From the NCBI GenBank assembly GCA_963789025.1, contig CAWBIT010000001.1:1-64000 (forward strand): a DNA stretch of 64,000 bases, written 5' to 3'. The first letter of the stretch is position 1; each line of letters begins with the position of its first letter. The stretch comes from AP-15 sp963789025 (GTDB lineage: Bacteria; Pseudomonadota; Alphaproteobacteria; ATCC43930; CGMCC-115725). Under the pieces are notes generated by a model. The model did not search any database. It saw only the letters and a program-made list of their open reading frames with translations, and was not told where the DNA came from. Positions 42,781 to 50,696 of this stretch are shown here, piece by piece. The position numbers and the translations under genes were made by a program.

Positions 42781-44235
42781 CTACGTCGGGAGCGTGATCG
42801 CCGATGGAGTCGAAAATGTATCGGACTGCCCGGTCGCGTGCATCGCCTGCGTAAATACCCGATCGACCGGAAGCTCGTCCAAGCGGGGGCTGGTTAAGAT
42901 ATGGACCCCGCGGCCGCGCGGTGCGCATCTGCTCGGATCCGAAGCGCGCGAAAAAAGGACTATGACCGGATGACCGCCGGCCGCCGCGATATGAGTGGCG
43001 CCGGTGTCGTTCCCGACGGTGAAGGCCGCCGCGTCTGCAAGATCCACAAGGGTCGTAAGCTCGGTGCGGCCAACAAGGTCGACCGCGGCGGGACAAGCGG
43101 CACGGATTTCGACCGCTAATTTCTTCTCGCTCGGTGCACCGATGATGACCGGGAGATTTCCGGTTGCCTCGAGGAGCCGCTGCGCCAGCTCGCCGTAAGA
43201 CCTTGCGGGCCAACGCTTGGTCGAGTGACGCGGCGAGGATCCCGGAATCAGCAGAAAGAAGGTGTGCTGCCGCAGCTTGGCCGGCAGGGGCCGGGACGAT
43301 GCCGGGCAGCCAGGCAAAGGCGTGGGATGAATTCCGGCCATCAACAGCTGTTCCGCCTGCTTGTCGATGGTGTGCTGTGGATAGCGTCCCAGATTGGCGT
43401 GCGGATGCGAGCAGCGCCAAGCAATCCCAGACCACTCGGGGGGACGGGCGGGGAGGAAGAGCCAAGCGTATAGGCTCGAGCGATCCGAGGTCTGAAGATC
43501 GTAGACGCGGTCGAAGCGACCGTCCCGAAAAATACGGCGCAGCGCGAGCCACCCGGCGACGTCGAACAGCTTCGGCCGGCGGTCGATGGCGATCCTGTCG
43601 AATAGGCCGCTCTGCTGGGCCAGCTCGGCGAAGGCGCTAGTCGTCAACAGGGTGATCTCGTCCCGCGCATGGTGGCGCCGGATGGCCGTTGCGGGTCCAA
43701 GCGCCTGGACGAAGTCGCCGAGCGCACTCAGCTTGATTACGAGTATCTTACGCCGCACCGGCAGCCGGGCCGTGATCCGGAGCGGCCGGCGCGCCGCCAA
43801 AGCCTTGAGATCGACAAACCCAGACAACTCCTCGAAGACTTCAAACACAGCCGCGTGTTTCTCCAAATCGTTCGCACCGATGCTCGCCAGCAGGCTCTCG
43901 ACGAGCCGCCGCGCGGCCATTACGGCCGGTGTGTCGCGCGAGCCTGCCAATGCGCCCACCGCGTTCTCAAGAGCAGGCAATGAGACGAGCATGCGCGACC
44001 GAAAGCGCCACCGAATGACGGGACGGATCGCGAGATGTGAAACGCAGATCATCTCGCCGGCGCCATCTGCATTGAACCGGCTGTATAAATGGTAGAGGTC
44101 GCGGGCAACCGTGTAGCGTCGATCCCGTACCCAACGCGCCTCGTTCCAGCGGAAGAATTCGTAGAGCGGCGTACCGGCGGGAAAATCGCAGGCGCGGAGC
44201 GACTTAGTCCGCGCGCCGGGACCGATCGTCGTCAT
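42781..44235 (-). CDS. glycosyltransferase family 9 (heptosyltransferase-like) with N-terminal extension
   Basis: 484 residues. The GT9 core starts near residue 162 (KILVIKLSALGDFVQALGPA) and includes RRIFRDGRFDRVYDLQTSDR, FLLIPGSSPRHSTKRWPARS and the donor-binding VGNDTGATHIAAAGGHPVIV. GT9 enzymes add heptose or related sugars to the LPS core at the inner membrane. The first ~160 residues (FFRWNEARWVRDRRYTVARD, LYHLYSRFNADG) are not part of a normal GT9 and resemble nothing I know; they could be a second catalytic or lipid A-kinase-like module. The glycosyltransferase-4 gene upstream overlaps its start by four bases. Confidence 0.88.
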   Translation of the reverse strand: MTTIGPGARTKSLRACDFPAGTPLYEFFRWNEARWVRDRRYTVARDLYHLYSRFNADGAGEMICVSHLAIRPVIRWRFRSRMLVSLPALENAVGALAGSRDTPAVMAARRLVESLLASIGANDLEKHAAVFEVFEELSGFVDLKALAARRPLRITARLPVRRKILVIKLSALGDFVQALGPATAIRRHHARDEITLLTTSAFAELAQQSGLFDRIAIDRRPKLFDVAGWLALRRIFRDGRFDRVYDLQTSDRSSLYAWLFLPARPPEWSGIAWRCSHPHANLGRYPQHTIDKQAEQLLMAGIHPTPLPGCPASSRPLPAKLRQHTFFLLIPGSSPRHSTKRWPARSYGELAQRLLEATGNLPVIIGAPSEKKLAVEIRAACPAAVDLVGRTELTTLVDLADAAAFTVGNDTGATHIAAAGGHPVIVLFSRASDPSRCAPRGRGVHILTSPRLDELPVDRVFTQAMHATGQSDTFSTPSAITLPT

Positions 44236-45368
44236 TCCGCTGGACTATGACTGACCGCGAGCAGCGTGTCCTCCAGTGCGCGGGACTGGGCGACCGCACT
44301 GAAATGCTCCGTCGCCGCCGTCCGGCCGGCCAGTCCCATCCGGCTGCGTAACGCAGGATCGCCGAGAAGGCGTCGGGCGGCCGTGGCAATCGCCCCTGGA
44401 TCGGCCGGCGGCACCAAGAATCCCGTGCAGTCGTGCTCCACAGCCTCGCCGATCCCACCGATATCCGAGCCGATTACCGGCACCGCGGCCGCCATCGCCT
44501 CGAGCACGACATTCGGCAGGCCCTCGGAGTCACCGGCCTGAGCCGCTACGCTGGGTACACAGATCGCGAGCGCGCTGCGCATCGCGCGCCGCGCTTCCCT
44601 ATTGGGCAGCCAGCCCAAGAACCGCGTTCTCGTTAGCCCCGCGGCCCGTCGCTTCAACGCTTCGGCCATGGGTCCGTCGCCGATCAAGGCCAAGTCGACT
44701 GCAACGCCCTCGCCCTCCAGCACTCGCATGGCATCGAGGAGGTATCCGACGCCTTTCTTTTCGACAAAGCGGCCGACGAACAATAAGTAGGGGCGCTCGG
44801 TGGACGGCGCTGGGTTCATATCTGCTTCAGGCTCGATGCCGTAGCGGATGACCTTCAGCTTAGTCGCCGGAAAACCGCGGGCGAGCAGGACCTCACGGAT
44901 ATGTTCTGCAACGCAGATGATGAGCGCTGCCTCCTGCTGCAATTCCGCGCAGCGCCGCTGGAAGATCGTCGGGACCAGCTGTCGGCGGTAGTGTTTATCC
45001 TTAGTTGCATCGCCTCCGTGGAAGGTGACGACCAGCGGGAGTCTCAGAGCACGCGCGATCGGCAAAGCGAGCGTGCCGCCGCGGCCGAAATGGGCGTGGA
45101 TCAATCGTGGCCGCAGCATTGCGAGATTCGGCTCGTGTGGGAGACGGCCGAACTGTCTGAATAAGACTCGGTCGAGCGCGCCAAAGGCGCCGTGTCCCCC
45201 GAGCAACATCGGTTCGGCCCCGAGTTCACCCAACCCATCATCCGCTCGACAGCCGATCCAAATCGGCGACAAGCGACGAAAGCCGATATATTGCCGGCGC
45301 AGGAAATGGGCCTCCGAGCGCGGGACGATCCGATCTCGGTAAACCAGCAATGTCTCGCCGTCGGTCAA
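44232..45368 (-). CDS. glycosyltransferase family 4
   Basis: 378 residues in the two-domain GT-B layout. N-terminal half: LIHAHFGRGGTLALPIARAL and VTFHGGDATKDKHYRR (GGD). C-terminal half: YLLFVGRFVEKKGVGYLLDA, ALIGDGPMAEALKRRAAG and the donor-site motif DSEGLPNVVLEAMAAAVPVI with the E-x7-E Glu pair. It retains the nucleotide-sugar configuration during transfer to a surface glycan. Its start overlaps the end of the O-antigen ligase-like gene by four bases. Confidence 0.93.
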   Translation of the reverse strand: MTDGETLLVYRDRIVPRSEAHFLRRQYIGFRRLSPIWIGCRADDGLGELGAEPMLLGGHGAFGALDRVLFRQFGRLPHEPNLAMLRPRLIHAHFGRGGTLALPIARALRLPLVVTFHGGDATKDKHYRRQLVPTIFQRRCAELQQEAALIICVAEHIREVLLARGFPATKLKVIRYGIEPEADMNPAPSTERPYLLFVGRFVEKKGVGYLLDAMRVLEGEGVAVDLALIGDGPMAEALKRRAAGLTRTRFLGWLPNREARRAMRSALAICVPSVAAQAGDSEGLPNVVLEAMAAAVPVIGSDIGGIGEAVEHDCTGFLVPPADPGAIATAARRLLGDPALRSRMGLAGRTAATEHFSAVAQSRALEDTLLAVSHSPAE

Positions 45369-46294
45369 GCCTGCATCACCCCGGCCTTGGACAAGATGGT
45401 GGATTCAGATCCTGCGGCCGATTGCCGAGCAGCGAGGACCATGAAGGCTGCGCCGATGAGAAAGGCGCTGACAAACCACTCCTGCCAGGTCCCGAAACTG
45501 ACGAGCGCGACTGAGACGCCGGCAGCGAAGCTTCCGGCGATCATCGCCTCAGCGAGCCCGGTGTTCCAAGACCGACGGCCCGCGGCCAACGCTGTCTTGG
45601 CCGATAGGCTAGAGGTCTCCAAAATAGCGACGGCGGCAAGAAGCGCATATCCACCCGATAGCCGGGGCCTGCCGACCCGCAACACCCCGACCAGGATAGG
45701 GGCGAAGAGTATGGCACGGAGTGTCGCAGCACGACCGCCGGCGAGAGCTGGATCGAGCCCCTTTAGTCTGGGTCCGCGAAAAACGCGCGCCAAGTGCCCT
45801 CCCGACGCAAAGTCGACGGCGATCATGTCCCGCGGCACCGAGAGGCCGAGCGCCGTCGCGATCAGGGGCCGGCGCAGCCGCTGGACCGGCAGCAAGGCAA
45901 AGCCCGCGACGAGAAGGGTCCCACCCGAGAACAGCACCGCCACACGCAATTTCACGTTCGCGGTGGCCTCGCTGTCCGGCGACCGGGCGGCAGATGCAAG
46001 CATCCAGGCCAGGAGCGGCATAGCTGCGCATAACGCGCGAATGTTCTTGGCGATGATTGGCAGGCCGTCGCGACGGGACACGATGAGAGTGCAGGTCGCC
46101 AGGAGTAGCATCGCAGCGACCGTTCCAAGCGACGCCGCATAGATCAAGGGTCCGAACCAGAAGCACAGCAGGGTGAGCGGAATATCCTCACCGATTGCCG
46201 GGAACTTTGCGACCAGCCTTTCTCGCGAGAAAGAAGACATCCGGCGGTAATCGGCCGATCCCGTAGCTGTGGTCGACGGCGCAGACGAAGCCAT
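45365..46294 (-). CDS. O-antigen ligase (WaaL)-like protein missing its catalytic middle
   Basis: 309 residues, far shorter than the usual 400-450. N-terminal helices (TLLCFWFGPLIYAASLGTVA) and the family stretch PALAGGRAATLRAILFAPIL, then AILETSSLSAKTALAAG, follow O-antigen ligases. At residue 239 (about base 45580) it jumps straight to RSWNTGLAEAMIAGSFAAGV and SVALVSFGTWQEWFVSAFLI, the family's last helices. The large periplasmic loop with the catalytic His (HPHN-like) is absent, yet the frame is open, so an in-frame deletion of some 120-150 residues is likely. The protein is probably inactive. The start could also be the ATG at 46240. Confidence 0.62.
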   Translation of the reverse strand: MASSAPSTTATGSADYRRMSSFSRERLVAKFPAIGEDIPLTLLCFWFGPLIYAASLGTVAAMLLLATCTLIVSRRDGLPIIAKNIRALCAAMPLLAWMLASAARSPDSEATANVKLRVAVLFSGGTLLVAGFALLPVQRLRRPLIATALGLSVPRDMIAVDFASGGHLARVFRGPRLKGLDPALAGGRAATLRAILFAPILVGVLRVGRPRLSGGYALLAAVAILETSSLSAKTALAAGRRSWNTGLAEAMIAGSFAAGVSVALVSFGTWQEWFVSAFLIGAAFMVLAARQSAAGSESTILSKAGVMQA

Positions 46295-46647
46295 CCGAAA
46301 CTCTGTCCAACTTTCGCAGATAATGCAGGCTATAGCAAATTCGTGATTGGTAGAGCGTTTGATAAGTCACCGCACCTGCTGATTCATTGCAAGCATGGCC
46401 GGGAGCCGCCGCACATGCAAGTTGGATGGAGTGGCTGGAATGGTCAGCGCACCAAGGAATATTTGACGCGGTTTAGCCCGAAAAGTCAGCCGCAAGTACC
46501 CGGGTAAAATTTCAGCTGTTTGTTCTCGTCGAAGCCAGCCGGATGATTGTGAATCTCGCTTGTTGTGACGCCGGTGCACGTCGCTCTTTCAGAGCAATGC
46601 GCTGTTGGGGCATCGTGGGGTGCTTCCGGAAAGCGCTCGTAATCGCA
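46295..46647. other. 353-base gap, promoter region of divergent genes
   Basis: No gene, repeat or relic recognised. Short frames on both strands lack coding character. It separates the minus-strand polysaccharide genes from the plus-strand methyltransferase and should hold both promoters. Confidence 0.5.
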
Positions 46648-47307
46648 ATGTTCGAAACCGAAGCCCGCTGGCTCCGCCGTGCACTCGACGCGTTCCCGCC
46701 CGAGCGTCTGTCGCCGCTGCTCAACCTTGGCAGCAGTTCCGCCGCGAGGCGCGAAACCGTGCAGCCGTGGGTCGACGATCAGGTTTTTCGCCCATTGCGG
46801 ACCCGCGGCGTTCAGATCGTCCACGTCGACATGCGTGAGCTGCGCGGAGTCGATATCCGGGCGGATTTGACCGTTGCCGCCGATGTCCGCCGGCTTGGCG
46901 CGCTTGGGCCGAAGGCGCTGTTGTGCTGCAACCTGCTCGAACACGTGCTCGATCCCCAAGGCCTGGCGCAGCATTGTCTTGCTCTTTTACCGGCAGGCGG
47001 GCTCGTCTTTGTCACCGTGCCGTTCAGCTATCCCTATCATCGCGACCCGATAGATACGATGTATCGGCCGAGCCCCGCGGAACTTGGCGAGCTCTTTGCC
47101 GATGCCCGCCTGCTCGAAGCCACAATCCTCGGGGCCGGGGTGTCGTATCGTGATGCGGTCCGTGCGCGGCCATGGATTCTACTTCGCCATTTCTGCCGCT
47201 TTCCGGTACCGTTCCTGTCCTTCGAAAGGTGGAAGCGCTCAATGGCGCGGCTATACTGGCTGGCCGCCGAATACCGAATTACCTGCGCCGTGTTCGAAAA
47301 ATTATAA
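46648..47307 (+). CDS. class I SAM methyltransferase (type 11-like)
   Basis: 219 residues from the ATG at 46648; upstream codons in frame lack family-like sequence. The SAM site is weak (LSPLLNLGSSSAARRE), but HVDMRELRGVDIRADLTVAA, LLCCNLLEHVLDPQGLAQHC and PAGGLVFVTVPFSYPYHRDP are typical of methyltransferase type 11 proteins in glycan clusters. A conserved TMYRPSPAEL helps place it. The acceptor is unknown. It converges on the ankyrin gene. Confidence 0.82.
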   Translation: MFETEARWLRRALDAFPPERLSPLLNLGSSSAARRETVQPWVDDQVFRPLRTRGVQIVHVDMRELRGVDIRADLTVAADVRRLGALGPKALLCCNLLEHVLDPQGLAQHCLALLPAGGLVFVTVPFSYPYHRDPIDTMYRPSPAELGELFADARLLEATILGAGVSYRDAVRARPWILLRHFCRFPVPFLSFERWKRSMARLYWLAAEYRITCAVFEKL

Positions 47308-47321
47308 ACTCGGGCGGTCCC

Positions 47322-47903
47322 TTACGAACGCTTGGCGGTCTGCGCCCGCTTTATCGCCTGCACCACCGCCGGGCGGTGGCTCTCCGCCGCCCACCCTGCA
47401 GCATCGCGTCCGGTAAAATCAGTCTTGGTAACGCTGGCGCCCTTGGCGAGCAGAGCCAATACGACATCGATGTTCCCGCGATTGGCGGCCATCATCAGCG
47501 GTGTCATGCCGTTCTTGTTCTCCGCATCGACCGGGGCGCCGACATCGAGGAGGAGGCGCGCCGCCTCGACCTGGTTGCGATCGGCCGCCAGGTGCAGCGG
47601 CGTGTTGCCGAGCTTGTCCTTGACATCGAGTTTGGCGCTGGCCTTGATCAGGATTGCAATGATCGTGAGGTTGCCGTTCATCGCGGCATAATGCAACCCG
47701 GTGCGCGCCTCCTCGTCGGTCTGGTTCGGGTTCCCGTCATCGGCTAGTAGCGACCTGACTCGGGCCGCATCGTTTTGGCTGGCTGCGCGCGCCACGTTCT
47801 CCCAATACCCCCCGAATAGACTGACATCGCCATTTGCCGCAGAGCCGAGCACAGCGGTACCGAACGCCGCCAGCATGAGTGCGGCGGTCAGGCGAGTTTT
47901 CAT
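47322..47903 (-). CDS. exported ankyrin-repeat protein
   Basis: 193 residues. Signal peptide MKTRLTAALMLAAFGTAVLG with cleavage after the SAANG region. Then about four ankyrin repeats: DEEARTGLHYAAMNGNLTII, DKLGNTPLHLAADRNQVEAA, NKNGMTPLMMAANRGNIDVV and DFTGRDAAGWAAESHRPAVV. It is periplasmic and should bind another protein. Its ATG overlaps the cobK stop (ATGA), so it is translated with the cobalamin genes, an unusual partnership whose meaning is unclear. Confidence 0.9.
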   Translation of the reverse strand: MKTRLTAALMLAAFGTAVLGSAANGDVSLFGGYWENVARAASQNDAARVRSLLADDGNPNQTDEEARTGLHYAAMNGNLTIIAILIKASAKLDVKDKLGNTPLHLAADRNQVEAARLLLDVGAPVDAENKNGMTPLMMAANRGNIDVVLALLAKGASVTKTDFTGRDAAGWAAESHRPAVVQAIKRAQTAKRS

Positions 47904-48679
47904 GACACCCTCCTTTCCTCGGGAAGGCGGCAGGTGCCGGCGAGCCAGTCGAGCGCCGCCGCCACGGTATCCACCCCTTCGCCGGGCTCGAGCGGCGGTC
48001 GCCGCACCATGATGACTGGCAGACAGCGCTCCCGGGCGGCGATGATTTTCGCCACGGTCGCCGCGCCGCCGCTCGCCTTACAAACGAGCACATCAACCGC
48101 GTGGCGCTCGATATGGCTGCGCTCCTCCACCAAGGAGAACGGTCCACGGCCTACGATTACTTCGTAAGACTGCAACGGCAGGGCTCGGCGCGGCGGGTCG
48201 ATGAGGCGAACCAGAAAATGGACTGCGGTCGCCGCACTGAAGGCGATAATTTCGCCGGCACCGAGGGTGAGCCAAGCGCGCCGGCCCGTGCGCTCGACGA
48301 TCGCGGCGGCGGTCGAGACATCATCGACCTCGATCCAGCGGTCGAGCGGGTCGCGGCGCCAAGGGGGGCGCCGCAATATCAGCCGGGGGACATTCGCATG
48401 CTCGCAAGCCAGGTGAGCCGCGGCCGAGATCCGGGTGGCGAAGGGGTGAGTGGCGTCGATCAGCCGCCCGATCCCGTGCTCGGTCAGATAAGCGGCAAGC
48501 CCGGCCGGGCCGCCAAAGCCGCCAATGCGGACGTGGCCCGCCAGAGGGCGCGGGCGTACGGTCCGCCCGGCCAGCGATGTCGTGACCTCCAGCGCATCGC
48601 CAAAGCGCGCCGCGGTGGCGCGCGCGAGTTCCGCGCCTTCGGAGGTGCCTCCGAGGATCAAAAGCCGCTCGGTCGCCAT
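47900..48679 (-). CDS. cobK: precorrin-6A reductase
   Basis: 259 residues from the ATG at 48679. Features: RLLILGGTSEGAELARATAA (nucleotide site), LIDATHPFATRISAAAH, LILRRPPWRRDPLDRWIEVD, VCKASGGAATVAKIIAARER and PVIMVRRPPLEPGE, all CobK/CbiJ signatures. It reduces the macrocycle with NADPH in corrin-ring formation. Its start lies inside the end of cbiD (22-base overlap), and the ankyrin gene overlaps its stop. Confidence 0.94.
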   Translation of the reverse strand: MATERLLILGGTSEGAELARATAARFGDALEVTTSLAGRTVRPRPLAGHVRIGGFGGPAGLAAYLTEHGIGRLIDATHPFATRISAAAHLACEHANVPRLILRRPPWRRDPLDRWIEVDDVSTAAAIVERTGRRAWLTLGAGEIIAFSAATAVHFLVRLIDPPRRALPLQSYEVIVGRGPFSLVEERSHIERHAVDVLVCKASGGAATVAKIIAARERCLPVIMVRRPPLEPGEGVDTVAAALDWLAGTCRLPEERRVS

Positions 48680-49764
48680 CCGCCAACCCGCGCAAGAAAG
48701 CTGCCTTGCCGGTCCACGACCGCGACCTCGATGGCGGTCTTGCCGCATATCGTCGCCAGCGCCACTTCGCGCGCCCGCCCTGCTATGACGCGGGCCAGTG
48801 TTTCTCGTAATTCTCCGGCGGCGCCAAGGATTTCAGCCGCTCCGTTGGCGATGCGCGCGGTCGCCAGAGCGGTGGGATCGGCGCCGAGTTCGCGAAGCGT
48901 CCCGGCAAGCCAGGCAGTGTCCACTCGGCTTCTCGCCGAATGCAGATCGAGATGGCCGGCGGCGAGCTTGGCGAGCTTGGCAAAGCCGCCGGCAATGGTC
49001 AGCCGCTCGACCGGGTGACGACGCAAATACTTCAATGTGCCGCCGACGAAATCGCCCATATCGATCAAGGCATGATCGGGCAAATCGTAAAGGCGTTGAA
49101 CGGCGCGCTCCGAGGTCGCTCCGGTCGCCGCCGCAATGTGGCCGAGGCCAGCCGCGCGAGCGACATCGATCCCGCGGTGGATGGAGTGGATCCACGATGC
49201 GCATGAGTAGGGGACGACGACGCCGGTGGTGCCGAGGATCGAGAGTCCGCCGATGATCCCGAGCCGCGCGTTCATCGTCTTCTCGGCAAGGCGGTTCCCG
49301 CCAGGAATAGAGATCGTCACCACTATATCCGGCGGGGGTGCGCCAATTTCTGCCGCTGCATCGATAACCATGTCGCGGATCAGTGCACGCGGTGCGGGAT
49401 TGATCGCCGGCTCGCCGACGGCGAGCGAAAGACCGGCCCGGGTCACCGTGCCTATCCCTTCTCCGGCAACGAACCCGATGCCCGAGCCGGGCGCGGCCCA
49501 TGCGGTTTCGGCGATAATCAGCGCGCCATGCGTAATGTCGGGGTCATCGCCCGCGTCCTTGACGACACCGGCGCGGGCGCGGGCGCCGCTGAGTTCCGTC
49601 AGCGTCAGCGGAAAGGTCGCCGAGCCGCCGCGCGGCAAACGGATCGAGACTGGATCAGGGAACCGGCCCGCGAGCATCGCGGCGAAAGCGGCCCGCGAGG
49701 CCGCGGCGGCACAGGCGCCAGTGGTCCAACCTCGGCGCAGCGCTGGGCTCGCTTCCGATGCCAT
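48658..49764 (-). CDS. cbiD: cobalt-precorrin-5B C1-methyltransferase
   Basis: 368 residues beginning MASEASPALRRGWTTGACAA, the family hallmark (R-x-GWTTGACAAAA), with DAGDDPDITHGALI (~70), VGEPAINPAPRALI and TIAGGFAKLAKLAAGHLDLH. CbiD deacylates and methylates C1 of the ring; in many aerobic alphaproteobacteria it stands in for CobF. It is the first gene of the minus-strand group, with cobK and the ankyrin gene behind. cobA lies divergent, 125 bases away. No B12 riboswitch is seen in that gap. Confidence 0.95.
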   Translation of the reverse strand: MASEASPALRRGWTTGACAAAASRAAFAAMLAGRFPDPVSIRLPRGGSATFPLTLTELSGARARAGVVKDAGDDPDITHGALIIAETAWAAPGSGIGFVAGEGIGTVTRAGLSLAVGEPAINPAPRALIRDMVIDAAAEIGAPPPDIVVTISIPGGNRLAEKTMNARLGIIGGLSILGTTGVVVPYSCASWIHSIHRGIDVARAAGLGHIAAATGATSERAVQRLYDLPDHALIDMGDFVGGTLKYLRRHPVERLTIAGGFAKLAKLAAGHLDLHSARSRVDTAWLAGTLRELGADPTALATARIANGAAEILGAAGELRETLARVIAGRAREVALATICGKTAIEVAVVDRQGSFLARVGGWRPSGF

Positions 49765-49889
49765 AAACCGATCTTAGCAAAACCGGCGAGGATGACTACC
49801 TTTCTGGCCTGCCGACGGCGCCCACGCCACCCTCATCGCATACAGCATGGAGACGGGGCTTGCCCGTCTCTTCGAGGAGCGGTCTTAAA

Positions 49890-50696
49890 GTGATCGACAG
49901 CGCCCTTCTCGGTCTGCCGGAGTTTGAAGCTGGCAGCGTATGGCTCGTCGGGGCCGGGCCGGGCGACCCGGGGCTTCTCTCCGCGCTGGCGCTGCATGCG
50001 CTGGCGCGCGCCGACGTCGTCGCCTATGACGCGCTGGTCGACCCGCGCATCCTGCGGTTGGCCCGGCCCGGCGCGACGCTCGACCATGCGGGCAAGCGCG
50101 GCGGTCGACCCTCGCCTAGCCAGCCGGACATCTCGGCGCGGCTGATCCGCCTGGCGCAGGCCGGCAACCGCGTCTTGCGCCTGAAGGGCGGCGACCCCTG
50201 CGTGTTCGGGCGCGGCGGAGAGGAGGCGCTGGCGCTCGCCGGCGCCGGCATCCCGTTCCGCATCGTGCCCGGCATTACCGCCGGGATCGGCGGACCGGCT
50301 TATGCCGGAATTCCTGTCACCCATCGAGATACCAATTCCGCAGTCACCTTCCTGACCGGCCACGACAGCGACGGCGACGTTCCCGGGGGGCTCGATTGGG
50401 ATGCCATCGCGCGAGGAGCTCCGGTTCTCGTGCTCTACATGGCGTCGCGGCATCTGATGAAAATTACCAAGCGCCTGCTGGAGGCCGGGCGGCGATCCGA
50501 TGAGCCATTGGCCATCATCAGCAAGGCAACCACACCCGCTCAATCGGTGCTGGTGTCGACGCTCGGGGAGATGGCGAAGGCGGCGGTCGATATTCAGGTC
50601 CCCGCGATCGTCGTCATCGGCCAGGTTGTGGGCTTGCGCGCCGCGCTCGATTGGGTTGGCGCGCCGACGCGGCAGGAGCGCGGCGAGCCGTCGTGA
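49890..50696 (+). CDS. cobA: uroporphyrinogen-III C-methyltransferase
   Basis: 268 residues from the GTG at 49890; GAGGAGC lies about nine bases before it. Signatures: VWLVGAGPGDPGLLSALALH, ADVVAYDALVDPRIL, RLKGGDPCVFGRGGEEALAL and GITAGIGGPAYAGIPVTHRD. CobA makes precorrin-2 by two SAM-dependent methylations, feeding cobalamin and possibly siroheme. A GTGA overlap joins it to cobB. Confidence 0.95.
   Translation: MIDSALLGLPEFEAGSVWLVGAGPGDPGLLSALALHALARADVVAYDALVDPRILRLARPGATLDHAGKRGGRPSPSQPDISARLIRLAQAGNRVLRLKGGDPCVFGRGGEEALALAGAGIPFRIVPGITAGIGGPAYAGIPVTHRDTNSAVTFLTGHDSDGDVPGGLDWDAIARGAPVLVLYMASRHLMKITKRLLEAGRRSDEPLAIISKATTPAQSVLVSTLGEMAKAAVDIQVPAIVVIGQVVGLRAALDWVGAPTRQERGEPS

Noticed and set aside
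42767..43552. Extending the membrane protein gene upstream to 43552
   Set aside because: The added 260 residues are the antisense of the GT9 gene and have no membrane or family character.
49765..49889. Cobalamin riboswitch between cbiD and cobA
   Set aside because: The gap is only 125 bases and no B12-box-like sequence or adenosylcobalamin-riboswitch layout was seen.
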